Assembly (NCBI GenBank): GCA_025526995.1
Contig: JAHLKG010000013.1
Location: 558,001-622,000 of the forward strand
DNA from: Powellomyces hirtus
Lineage: Eukaryota > Chytridiomycota > Chytridiomycetes > Spizellomycetales > Powellomycetaceae
Length of the DNA: 64,000 nt
Direction: 5' to 3'
Shown: piece by piece, positions 23,945 to 34,588 of the stretch
Layout: each line of letters opens with the position of its first letter
Position numbering within the stretch: position 1 is the first letter of the stretch
Notes under the pieces: model-generated
The model's database searches: none
The model's input: only the letters and a program-made list of their open reading frames with translations
What the model was told of the DNA's origin: nothing
Position numbers and translations under genes: made by a program

Positions 23945-26151
23945 TCACTCCGAATCAGACACGAAACGCAACGAACCATCAGAAAAATCAGAATCGGACG
24001 CAGCAACCGCAGTAAGGTCACAAAGATGGTCCAGAGCTGCGAGGTCTTCCTTCAGATCGTTCGGCCAGTGCGTTGATTCTTCCGTCGTCCCCATAGCTGG
24101 TGCCGTTGCGAACGTGCGGCTTTTGGCTGGCTTTTTGTCTTGAGATTTGCGTGCATGCTCATTTTGACTGCGAGTTGTTGTTGGAGTTTCGTCATCCCAA
24201 CCATCCCAACCACCCCAACTGTCTGCACAGTCGTCGACTACGCCGTCCCCCCACGCGGGTTCATTCGTCAAGGGTGTCAATTCGACATCCTGGCGTGCCC
24301 GGTCGACCCGGGCAAGTGTCTCTCCCCGGGTGTCCCCGTTGCCGGCGCCTATCCATGCGCTCGGCTTGACGGTGGCTCTAAATTCTCGGTCGCGAGCACC
24401 TACCCAGGCGGGGCGGTTGGTCGCGCCTCCTCGGTCGTCTCGGTCATCTCCCAGGGTGTCCCGGTTGGCCAGGCCTACCCATGCGTTTCGGTTGGTTGTG
24501 CCTCCAGACGGGTCTCGATTGGCCGTGCCGCCACATGCGTCCCGGTTTGCACCGCCTATCCATGCATTTCGCTTCGGAGCGCCTACCCATGCATCATTGT
24601 TTGCCACAGCTGCCCATGGGTCTTCTTTAGCCCGGCTCTGCGATGCGAATGCGGCATCCCACTGGTCCATCCGCGGCGAGTTACTATCGTAGTCGTTTAC
24701 GAAGTTAACGCTTTTGCAAAAGTGGCGGCGGGTGTGATCTTTTCCATTTGACAATTTCAACGAGGGACGTCCACTATCCCGGTTGTTGGTTATTGCATAG
24801 TCTGCGCTGCCATTCGCCTGTTTCTTTCCAGGAAGAGGGTAATCGTCACGCCTACTAAAAAAATGCGGGTGAGGACAAGAAAGTGTAGCTTGTGTGTGGG
24901 CAGGTGTTGTCATTTACCCGCTAATTTTGACACGCATGAGAGGAGGCCCAAAGGTGTTGTCAATGATGGACTCGTCTCTGGAGGGAGACTCTGAATCGTT
25001 GTCAAGTCTGATGATCAAGATTCTGTGTTAATGCAAATGAAGTTACAGCTAGCTATGCTCCCCGGGTTAATGACATTACCTGCCGCCATTCTGTTCAGCT
25101 GCTTGTGGGAGGAGGGCAGGAGCGCCCCAGTCCTCCACGCCGTGATCAGATACGGAGTCCCACGTTATTGACTGACCGAACTCTTCGGATGCATCGGCCA
25201 TCGGGGGACACCCCCAGTCGACGATGCTGTCAGCTCTGTGAACGTCAGAAAAAGATTTGAGAGTGTGGACATCAAAGCTATTGTTGCACACTGCAAAGCC
25301 CACCTCACGACAGGGTCTTGTTTTCGAGATTTTCTCAAGGATCTGGATGAGGATTTTTGAGGTGCGAATGTACTTGTGCTATTGGGCATGTCTTTTGTAG
25401 CAGCGGTTTGCGATGATCCGACAAAGAGCGATGCTCCCATCTTGGTGAGGGCGAGGTCGAGCAGCTTTTGTATTTCGTGGGAACTTTTTAAGCTTGAGTC
25501 TCCGCTCGCTTACGCGACGTCGTCTCAGTCCGCGTTTTGGAAATGATGTCCGAACTCCGATTATCACGTATCCATTTTCATTTATTTTCAGATGCGAAGT
25601 TTCGAGTATACTAACATGGCCGGGACATAGCGCGAGAGCCGAAAGCTCTCACACCGCTCAATCAATGTGTGTGGTAACGCCGTGATGCTCAGTATCAGAC
25701 TCTCTGGCCTTTCTCCGTCGCTGCATACACCAACACGAAATAGGCGATAGATCCTCGCTTTCCCATCCTCGCTCCTGAGCACCCTTTGTGCAAGGTGCAT
25801 GGTGGAAAAGTATATGGACGTGGCAACAAGCGCTTTAGACTTTGGGGACGTTGAGTATGAGTCATGTGTTCGCCTTTCAGCTAATCTACCCCTTGCAACT
25901 CGAGAGTCGCTAAATCTGAGTTGTTCCACAGTTTAGGGTTCTTGAAATTTGAAGCATTGGCTATCGGTTTTCTTGGAATCCAGACACGAGCACTTCATAG
26001 CCTTCGATTGTTTGGAGGATTCATGGTTTGAAACCCACGATACATACGCATGGTTGCGTTGACCGATACGAGAGGTTGGTACAATGCAGATTTCAAAACA
26101 ATCCTCTGCAGCATGGAACTTTGTGCTCATATGCCACTTTGAAAGTTTCAT
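23945..26151 (-). CDS. Unrecognised protein with regularly spaced Trp/Gly motifs
   Basis: Six exons fit in phase on the minus strand: 25988-26151, 25616-25915, 25304-25504, 25080-25235, 24918-25007 and 23945-24854; about 606 residues. I do not recognise the family. The N-terminal 220 residues look folded (SKALVATSIYFSTMHLAQRV, then EIQKLLDLALTKMGASLFVG). The rest is low complexity. DWG occurs twice (VDWGCPPM, VEDWGAPAL), then a degenerate repeat of about 8-12 residues around AWVGxxNRD/AWIG runs at least seven times, and the stretch ends with PAWGD and DSWGGWDGWDD. A conserved-looking acidic C-terminus (WPNDLKEDLAALDHL, then SDSDFSDGSLRF) closes it. The start at 26151 is the first ATG of exon 1 and may be incomplete. 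An in-frame stop at 25933 lies inside intron 1. Divergent from the beta-propeller gene. Confidence 0.65.
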
Positions 26152-26568
26152 TGGGAGCCGTTGATCGGAGAACCCACCTACCTTTTGTACAGTGGTGACG
26201 AGCAGCCTTGTATCGCACGGCTGAGCACGTACACCTCTCAGTTCAATGAAATAGTTGCACTATCCTCCTTTGTTTTGTGACTTGATTGACAATGACTACA
26301 TGATGACTTTCTATCATATCGAAGAACAATGACGAGTCATTTAACTGGCCAAGCTCTGCGGCGTGGTCATTGCAGCAATGAGCGTTCAAACCCATTTTGG
26401 TCAGAAATGTACGTGGTCAATGCGTATTGGACAAACGCGTTTTTGGCGCGTGGCGCGGAAGCGGGAAGCAAAACAAGCCGCAGCTTCCTCGTCTTACGAG
26501 CGCATGACCCTCAGGAGCTAATGACAGGGTTTTCCTCGCCATTGATCAATACGAACCCAAAACAAGCA
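26152..26568. other. Divergent spacer
   Basis: Lies between the Trp/Gly repeat gene and the beta-propeller gene. The plus-strand frame is open from an ATG at 26329 through 26569, so a longer N-terminus for the propeller protein is possible, but the added residues have no features. Nothing else seen. Confidence 0.4.
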
Positions 26569-28044
26569 ATGGCAGAAATTCGACGACGTGGTCCAGCACC
26601 AACGGACGAACCCGTCCCAGAAGTAAAAGGGGAGTCTAAAAACGCAATCAAAGAGAACGACAATGCGCCAACCCGTCATGAGGTGGTTGGTCACCCGGAG
26701 CGCCCTCCGCCAGAACTCGCCCTGAGTGGCCGCCCGATCGACCACCTTGTCCTTTATGGTCTTCTCTGGTTTGCTGGATTTGTTGGACTGATTTTTGCGT
26801 GGATCACTTTCTTTGGCAACAACGGTACATTACAAGAATCAAGTTTGGTATCTAATGGCGTGTTACTTACAGTTATTTGCGGGCGTCTGCTTGTCTTCTA
26901 CAGGGCTTGGAGGTACGCCATTCCCTGCCGCAAATCTTGACGAGCCTCTGTACGCATCATCAAAGTTGGAAGTCGCTGGACGGTTTCCGTTCCCGCCCGT
27001 GGGTATTGCAGTAACAGATGATGGAAGAATTTTTGCAACTTCCGATGGGAGTCACGGTGATGGCGACAAGGTGACTTAATGGCGCAGAGTTGTAGAAAAC
27101 CGCAGCGAAAAGGCAGTTGCAAGTCTTTCCTGTTAGCTGACACCGTTTCCCATTCGTTCCAGCTTGGATACTTTGATCCCAGCACTGGTGAATACACCGC
27201 TTTCCCTAGCAAGAAGCACCAGGGTATCTACAATACGCCGCTGTCGCTCGCGCTTCACGAGGACGTCCTGTACATGGTCGACCATGGAAATCATGCTGTA
27301 GGGGGATACGCAACACTGTTCGCTTTCAACGTTACCTCCAACAAGGCGATGCCCATCTGGCGCTTGCCAATCACGTACGGGTCCAGGGTTACTGGGTTGT
27401 CGGTGGTTAAGGGCTCTGACAGCGACCAGTTTTCGCTGCTCATGGCGGATTCCTCCATGATGCGCGGAAACCCGATGCTCATGCGATACGTCCCTCCAAC
27501 ACTGCGCCTCGACACTGTGCTTGCCAAGCATGAGTCGCTCGCGGCTGGGCCGCACACCCTTCACTCCCCGGCTCATGGAGGAAAAACTCTCAAATGGGCT
27601 TGGGGCAAGTTCCTCCCTTACCGCCCCGCTATTTCTTCGATTGCCGCCGACAAAGATTGGGTGTACTACGCGGCCCAGTCGGCTACCAAACTGTATCGCG
27701 TCCCGCTCGCTGCTACTAAGAATCAATCTATGGACAAGGATCTGATCGAGACCGTATCCACCGACAAGCCGGTTTCTGGCGGCATGGTTGCACACAATGG
27801 CATCGTATACATTGCCGACCAACAGAGCTCGGCAATTCGTGTGTTCGACCCGAAAAACCCAGAGACACTGCGAACCTTGGTTCGTGACCCTGCCCTTCTG
27901 ACTTGGCCGGAGCAAGTTGCAGTTGGCAAGGATGGATACTTGTACATTGCCTGCTCCGCTCTTGACGCTGCACTGACGGGTCGCCGTCATCACGCGGAGG
28001 AAGGCAAACACTCGGGAATTGTAGTCAGAGTTCCTCTACTGTAG
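26569..28044 (+). CDS. Membrane-anchored beta-propeller, Yellow/major royal jelly protein-like
   Basis: Three exons in phase (26569-26824, 26904-27070, 27163-28044), about 434 residues. A charged cytosolic tail of 58 residues leads to one membrane span (residues 59-82, VLYGLLWFAGFVGLIFAWIT), so the rest should face outside or a lumen. The ectodomain has propeller-like repeats: FPPVGIAVTDDGRIFATSDG, LALHEDVLYMVDHGNHAVGG, GLSVVKGSDSDQFSLLMADS, ISSIAADKDWVYYAAQSATK then LYRVP, and PEQVAVGKDGYLYIACSALD. The pair 'YYAAQSATKLYRVP' with a following 'GGMVAHNGIVYIADQQSSAIRV'-type strand is typical of the Yellow/MRJP family. SMP-30/NHL propellers are the alternative. An ATG 80 codons upstream (26329) could extend it. 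Substrate unknown. Confidence 0.75.
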
Positions 28045-28276
28045 ACTATGTACCTGAGAGCTAGATACCTGCACGTAGAGTTAGAGTTAAAGTGTAGCAT
28101 GGAATCTTTTTCAAAGCATATTGCATTCTCAGTTGATGTTGTCTTGCAATGCTGATGTGCTGAAGAGGAATGTTCTGACCAAGTTTGCCATTCTTCACAG
28201 TCGACAAAGATTGGGTTGCCAAGATGTACACGCAGAAGTGGATATATTTGTTTGAATCATATCACGCGCCAGCACG

Positions 28277-28867
28277 TCAATAAAACCCGTAAGCGTACAT
28301 TCCTGGATTGCCAGAAACTCGATGACGGCTAATGTTCACAACGGCCGGACTATAGCTGTGCCCTAACGGGCGACCCCAATATGCATCCGAGAATGACTCA
28401 CGAAGCTGGGAGAGTGTCGTCTGTGTTTTCTGCAAAGTTTTCCTAATAATTGAAAGGGCTGATGATTAGACACATTTCGATGGAGAGGATTCGCGTTTTT
28501 GTGCACAAATGCAAACATGTCAGGACACTCACTTGTACCAACTTCCCCTCCTACCACGGCACACGGCCGAGTATTCTGGTGGTGGCGCGAGTTCTCGCTC
28601 CACGTACTCCTCTTCGTAGACAGGCAGCGTAGCAATGTGTGGGTCCCTCGTATACGGTGGGGGCAAGGGAGTCGGTGTGGAGGCGGCTCGTTCGTGGCGG
28701 TACTGGCGGTTATGAGACTCTGTTGTTCTAAAGAGGGAACGCGACGCGGGTTGGGTTTCTGGATAGTGGTGATGGGTTACCCCAGTTGTAGAGCGGGGGC
28801 GGTGGAGAGAAGATCGCATGGTGTTTTGGGTAAAGCTAAGGTACAGAGCGTCAGCGGAGAGTGCCAT
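28277..28867 (-). CDS. Small PPxY-motif protein
   Basis: Two exons in phase (28533-28867, then 28277-28442) joined over a GTGAGT...TTATTAG intron; about 166 residues. No domain is recognised. It is rich in His, Arg, Thr and Pro, and carries LPPPYTRD and APPPEYSAV, which match or nearly match PPxY ligands of WW domains (as in Rsp5/Nedd4 ubiquitin ligases), plus an acidic Tyr stretch (LPVYEEEYVEREL). The end is aromatic (SDAYWGRPLGHSYSPAVV). The start is uncertain because the frame is open upstream to 29083; 28867 (MALSADALYL) or a Met 16 codons later are both possible. An adaptor role is inference. Confidence 0.5.
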
Positions 28868-29787
28868 TTCTCTTGGGGTTTCGAGCGGAGGAATTCTTGG
28901 AACGTGGTTTGATGGGGTTTGTTGGTCAAATTGAGGGTAAGTAGTAATTCTGACTGCCAAACTGTTCTTGAGAGTTTCGCGGCAGACAGGCCAGCGTCTT
29001 TGGCTTTTATCTTTCTGCGTGCGCTGCTGTCTCGTTCGTTGTTGTTGCGCGAGGCGACGGCGAGCAACTTGAGGCAGAAACACACGCGGGTGCGCGCCTT
29101 ATGACATGATATCTCACGAGACGAACACAAGCCACCGCACCCCCAACCCCCCCCCCCCTTCAACCACTGTAACTACCAACTTTATTGTTAGTATCGGAGG
29201 GTGGTGGCCTTCCCAGGTTCCAAACGCAACTTTATTTGTGCAAAAGGAGAGGACGGACGCCAATAACATTCCTACTTCCGAGTCAAACAAGCAAACAAAC
29301 AAACAAACAAACAAACAAACAGATATCGATAAACAGAACCGCATGGACTCGGCGCCTCGGGGCGTGAGCACAGAGATATTTGTGCGCATCCATCAGACAT
29401 GCGTGGCTTGATCACAGGACCTCAACTCATGGACAAGGGGTCAGTAAGCCACTTCACGTGCAGCAAGGTTTTAAGAGTTGACCCAATTTAGAACAACTCT
29501 ATCGACCGATTAGCGCGGGCAAAATATATGAGACATCCCCTCCCTGGTTTGTGGAGAAAAAAAAGTCAAGACAGAGTTGTGGGACGTTGGAATGAGCACC
29601 GTTTCTCCTGACATTCTCAGTATTTACACGCAAAAGAACAAGATCAACGAGTGTTGTTGTGCCGATAGATATTCGTGGGCGCAGCACGACGTCAACGCGC
29701 GAAGAGTCCCGTTTGTGAAAAATTCCATGTGGCTCATGCCTGGAATTGCATTTTGCAAGCCGGCCTTCACGTCTACTCACTCCCACA
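28868..29787. other. Divergent spacer with simple repeats
   Basis: Contains a C11 run (about 29147-29157) and a CAAA microsatellite of about eight units (29286-29320). Short frames on both strands run through it without features. It lies between the PPxY gene and the WD40 gene and probably holds both promoters. Confidence 0.45.
29286..29320. repeat. (CAAA)n microsatellite
   Basis: About eight perfect tandem CAAA/AAAC units, a likely length-variable marker. Confidence 0.85.
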
Positions 29788-31414
29788 ATGGACACTCAGG
29801 TTCCCGTTCGTTCACCGCAGCGTACTTACCTTGGCCACGCCGCCCACGTCACAGCTGTGTTTGTGCAAGGCTCCCGCCTTTTCACAGCCAGTCATGACTC
29901 AACAGTTCGAGAGTACGACTCTGCTACGGGCACATGGACAAAAACCTACACAACCAAGGGTCCAGTCACAGCAGTCTTTGTTAACAGCTCCCCTCCACGT
30001 CTTTATTCTGCTGCAGAAAATGGAACCATTTCGGAGTGGGATACCGTTACTGGGGACTTGGTGAGAGACATAAAAGGTAATTGACAGGTACATTTGGGCG
30101 ATATTTAACAGTGCGCGATAACGCGCAGTATCTGATACCGAAAATTCCTTGCTTGATCAGGTCAAAGCGAAGTTCGTGTCAATGCCTTGTTTGTCACGCA
30201 GGGTCGATTGTTTGTGGGAGCAGGGACACCCGATGCTGGACAAACGGAGACTCAGCTGCAAATATATTCACCACCTGCGCCTCAAGCTTCTACTTCCTCG
30301 TCCATTGTCAGACTCGCATACAGCGCAGCTGGAACTGCCGCTCACCTTGTTGGCTGGAGCGGGACAGCAGCCACCAAATTTGTTGAAGCATACGATCTTA
30401 CAAGCCCGTCACCAGCATTGGTACAAACATACTCTGGTCACTCTCGAGCGGTTCTCACCCTTTTCGCTACCGCTGGAAAGTTGTTCACAGGATCTGAGGA
30501 CACCACAATCCGCGAATACGATATTGCGAAGCGCAATGGTGTCCCCCAGGCAGGTCCCGTTGTACCCACTCGCGTATACCAAGGCCACGCGCAGAAGATT
30601 ACCGGCATTTTCGTGCAAGGTGCACGTCTATTCAGTGCAAGTGAAGACCGGAGTGTTCGCGAGTGGGATCTTTCGACAGGTATACCGTTGCGAGCCTACA
30701 CTGCCGACTGCGGCTTAACATCTTTGTGGGTGGACGGCGCCCGCCTCTTTGCTGGCGGATGTGATCAAAAGGTACGGTCTGCCGTCAGAAGAAAACGTCT
30801 AGGTGCATCAAAGATCAGAACATCATCTGTTGCTATCTCTTCCTCAGGTCCGAGAATGGAGCGCCACAAGTGGAGAGCTTGTAGCTGCTTACTGCTGTGC
30901 CGACGGCGCTGGTGGAGCGCCCATATCTTCGCTCTTTGTTGCTGGCAACCGGCTTTTCACGGGAACCGGTTTTGATCCGTTCGGTAGCGGAACGCAGACT
31001 TGCGAGTACAACCTGTCCGCCGGCCCCGCTGTATGCAAGGCGCAAACTAGAACGGCCCGCTCTTCTTCCGGAGCGGGACATACTCAACCATCCCTCAATG
31101 ATACGGAAGGTCAAACCCTCTCAGATCTTCGCCACTCATTGTCCATGATGGAAATGGAAAACGCTTCTCTCCGGGAAGAGAAAGCGCGTCTTCAAGACTG
31201 CGAGGCCGCCGATTTGATAGCAGAAAATGCTCGATTATCGGATATGGTGCGATCACTCAGACGACAACTCGCCGAAGCTTGGCAAGAATGTGACGCAGCT
31301 CGCACTACGATCCGCAGACCCCGAGGGATATTGCCCCTACGCCACCGAGAAAACAATGTCCCAACTACCGACGACGAGGAAGAGACCATATCCGGAGCGT
31401 TGGTGGTCAGGTGA
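29788..31414 (+). CDS. WD40-repeat protein with C-terminal coiled coil
   Basis: Three exons in phase (29788-30076, 30161-30771, 30848-31414), about 488 residues. Repeated propeller blades of the form 'VTAVFVQGSRLFTASHDSTV then REYD', with later copies LFTGSEDTTIREYD and LFSASEDRSVREWDLSTG. Six or seven blades fill residues 1-375. A Ser/Thr/Gly linker then leads to a coiled coil of about 75 residues (MMEMENASLREEKARLQDCE and onward) and an Arg-rich, acidic end. No TRAF, F-box or kinase domain is joined to it. The architecture suggests a scaffold. The blades use 'GxRLFxxS' in a shortened form like some protist and fungal WD40 expansions. Starts at the ATG in TCCCACAATGGAC. Confidence 0.8.
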
Positions 31415-31580
31415 GACACCAACGCTAACGGATCAACGTATGTAGTGAATATAGTTTGTTTCCCATTAATACCTTGTAGCAGTAGCATATCTCCCTCATT
31501 AGATTCACCATATTAAGCAATAGTTCTCCCTCATACGACATCTCTGTATCTTTGTTTAGTTATGCAAATTGGTCAACATC

Positions 31581-32909
31581 ATGACCTCCGAACCGAATGC
31601 CGATCCGAAGGAAGCACGTGACCATGATGACACGCTGCCCCTTGGAGCACCCAAACCGAAACCTACAAACAAACGCTTACAAAAGGCCTCAGACAAATTC
31701 ACACAAGTAACTCCACTAAACATTCTGGAGAGCATGTCGTTTGGAGATCTTGAGAAGGGTGTCCCACGCTCCTACAGTGTGCCGTGGGGTCCCGGCGCAA
31801 ATTCTTCCTCAACATCATCTTCTGCTGCCGGTGAGAAGATGCACATCTAGGAGAAAGGCGCTGCTCGAGTCCTAAAGTTGGGGCTCTTCCCTTGGTAAAT
31901 TGCTCACAACCGTTCTTCTTTCAGTCGGCGATCCATTCTCTTCAGAGCAAAGTACCTTCGAACGAGCGTCTCACACCATCTTCACCATCTCCAATAATGT
32001 TGCGACCATCCAAAAGCTCCTGTCACAGTTTGGCACTGCCAAGGACACCTCAGAAATGCGAAGTCGACTGCACCAAATGACGGAAGACACTAGAGATATG
32101 GTGCGGCAAACGGGGGGCGACCTCAAAAACATTTTGAGCGCTGGGGGTAGAGGAGCTGCCGTGGCAGGTGGTTCGACAAGACGAGGTGGTGCTCGGGATG
32201 ACGGCAGTGGATTTGTGGATCGACAGCGGAAGATGGCTCAACAGAAACTGCAGAAGGATTTTGAGGAAGTGCTGAAGCGATTCCAGGCCGTCAGCAAACT
32301 CGCTGCGGAAAAGTCGAGACAGTATGTGGCGTTGGCCAAAGCCGTTCAGGCTGGAGAATTGTAAGCATCGAGATGCGCCAACTGCGGCCAGGAAAGCTAT
32401 ATTTTGGAGTCTGAGCTGAAGAACTTCCTTTGTGCCGATACCTTTCACAGTGATCCTGACGAAGAAGATGGTGAAGATGCGCCGTTGATGTCCTCTGATC
32501 AACGACACCAATTAGCCGTTCTCGACAATGAAATCGAGTTCAACGATGCCCTCATAAATGAACGCGAACAGGACCTTAAAGGAATCGAACAAAGCATTGC
32601 GGAGGTGAACGAAATCTTCAGAGATCTGGGAACAATGGTGCATGAACAACAGTACATGTTGGGTACGTTGAGCATCTCGTCACAATCGCAGACATTATTC
32701 GGAAGTGCAAATATTGATCATGATGACTGTCCCTTCCTACAGACAATATTGAATCCAATGTGCAAACTGTCGAGATCAACATGGAGAATGCGACCGGCGA
32801 GCTACGCACCGCGGACCGGTATCAGCGATCCACCCGGAACAAGCTGTGCGGCGTCATGGCCATTGTCGTAATGGTCATTGTCGTAATTGTGCTTGTCGCA
32901 ATATCGTAG
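31581..32909 (+). CDS. Qa-SNARE, Pep12/syntaxin-7-like
   Basis: Tail-anchored syntaxin that drives membrane fusion at endosome or vacuole membranes. Four exons in phase: 31581-31830, 31925-32360, 32451-32662 and 32743-32909; about 354 residues. Disordered N-terminus; Habc-like helices with SHTIFTISNNVATIQKLLSQ and QQKLQKDFEEVLKRFQAV; then the SNARE helix LINEREQDLKGIEQSIAEVN, IFRDLGTMVHEQQYMLDNIE and SNV, with the zero-layer Gln in HEQQ. The C-terminal membrane span is GVMAIVVMVIVVIVLVAIS at the extreme end. Helix sequence and syntax fit the Pep12/Vam3/syntaxin-7/12 group best. The exact member cannot be fixed by eye. Confidence 0.88.
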
Positions 32910-33514
32910 TATCAAGTTGGCACCCTGCGTCAACGACAATTTTTGGACCCTTCCTGCTCGAGTTTTCCTATCGAAACTCAACGGGGACGACTCGGCCATC
33001 AGTGTGATTGACAGATCAGACGCTGTGCCATTATATGCTTTGACACGTGTCTCGTCTGGTCTTGCGATTCAATCAAACCCGAATCGGATCCCCTTTCCCA
33101 GTCAATATTTCTTCTGCGTTAGCTATAGAGCAGCCGAGCTTTCCTTTTCCGATCCCTTACTCTAGGCTTCAGGCCGTACGTGTAACAACGGTTGTATCTA
33201 GTAGACCTCAATAACAAGTTTTTTTTGTCATAGTCTTAGTCCAAAACTGTTCGATATAATCCGTTGTATATGAGAAATTCCATCAGTGAACTACAGACAA
33301 AAGGCCACAGTTGAGAAGTTGCGCCCTGACGCGGATCCCTTGGCGTGCCATCCTGGAGTCTGCGTCTGTTAGTTATTATACTGTAATTACGCCGTAACGC
33401 ACTCTCTTCAATGAAGATGGGAAGTCTGCTATGAAATGTCAAAATCATCAACACTTAAGAGAACGCATCTCGTAGTCCAAGTTGGGATCCCACCCATGAT
33501 GTCGACCCAAGGTA
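32910..33514. other. Intergenic spacer
   Basis: 3' flank of the SNARE gene and, on the other strand, of the unresolved gene at 33515. No supported gene, RNA or repeat. Confidence 0.4.
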
Positions 33515-34481
33515 TCACGAACCATCAGAAACCGTACCCCTTTGTGAGTGTGACGCTTCGTGCTTTTCAGCGAGCCCTAGCAGATGGAAGGCGATGCGGG
33601 ACCACAATGGGCTGACGAGGAGACCATCGAACGTAAACGCATCATCGTCCGAGTCGGCGTGGAGAGCAGTGACATCAACTGCTAATGCCGGATGGGTGCC
33701 CTGAATCCGGGGATAATAGGAGATTATTGCCTCAAAAACTCCTCGTAAACCGCCCTGTAGTTTCCCCGGTTTGTCTTTCCCCGGGTCAAGTGTTAATTCA
33801 AGAGAGCTCGTCCCCAGCGTCAACAGAACAGGGCATTCCTACAGTAAAAACCCGGCGCGCAGTTTTTCCAGATATTCCTTTTCGGACATCCGTTCTGTTG
33901 CAACCAAAGAATAATGACCGTACAGGAGTGATACACCCGCCTTCGCCACTCCATCCTCCTGCCTATGCCAGCAGTTCAGCGTAACCTCCCCGTCGTAAAC
34001 AACTCCAACGCCCCGAGGAAGCGTGTAACCAGGTATCGCTGAACTGAAAGCACGTTCCGTGACGCAAGGACGAGCGACTGCAAATGTGGTTGTCCTGCTT
34101 TGCTAGAAACAAGGAGAGACCGAACTGTGTGCCCTTCCGTCCAGGCGAGGGCACAATCGTCAAGCCATCTTCTTCATCGATCCCATAGTCAAAGTTCCGG
34201 ACAATAGATGGTGGATGAGCCAGCAACGATGCTTCGAGGCATTGTAAAAGTGCAGGCACGGTCTGTTGCATCTCTAGCGGGTTCAACCAATTTTTTATAA
34301 AGAAAACGTGCATCCGCCGCCTAATTAATTTGAAGGCCCACGAATCCGCATTTAATCTGGCGTCAACAAAGGATCCCCGATTTTTCGAAAACTCGTTTTG
34401 AAAAATCGAGATGAGCACGAGTAGTGGAATTAAGTTTACGCGAAAATGCATTTCAGTTGGGATGCAGTCCAAAATGGTCAA
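33515..34481 (-). CDS. Unresolved gene of at least two exons, product unknown
   Basis: Two minus-strand segments read protein-like but lie in different frames or are broken by stops. The upstream one (about 34130-34481) has MHFRVNLIPLLVLISIF, a possible signal anchor, and QQTVPALLQCLEASLLAHPP. The downstream one has VGVVYDGEVTLNCWHRQEDG, SEKEYLEKLRAGFLL, then after an in-frame TAG near 33838 SLELTLDPGKDKPGKLQGG, VFEAIISYYPRIQGTHPAL and FDGLLVSPLWSRIAFHLLG, ending at 33515. The TAG sits in a good splice acceptor (TTTTTACTGTAG), so an intron is likely. If no intron removes it, this is a pseudogene. Family not recognised. Confidence 0.4.
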
Positions 34482-34588
34482 TAGAATTCAGGTATGCATA
34501 AAACATAAAACAAAAAGAAAGAAAGTCCGAATCAGTCAATATCCGATGCCAAAAGGCATGAGGGTCCACTACTCTATATGGTCCAAAA

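Noticed and set aside
25933..25935. In-frame TAA in the Trp/Gly repeat gene
   Set aside because: It sits inside a phase-consistent intron (25916-25987) with a CTAAAC branch-like site, so the gene is not broken there.
27133..28011. Minus-strand open frame of 292 codons
   Set aside because: Antisense of the propeller exon 27163-28044. Composition is unnatural and there is no start context, while the plus strand has a coherent three-exon protein.
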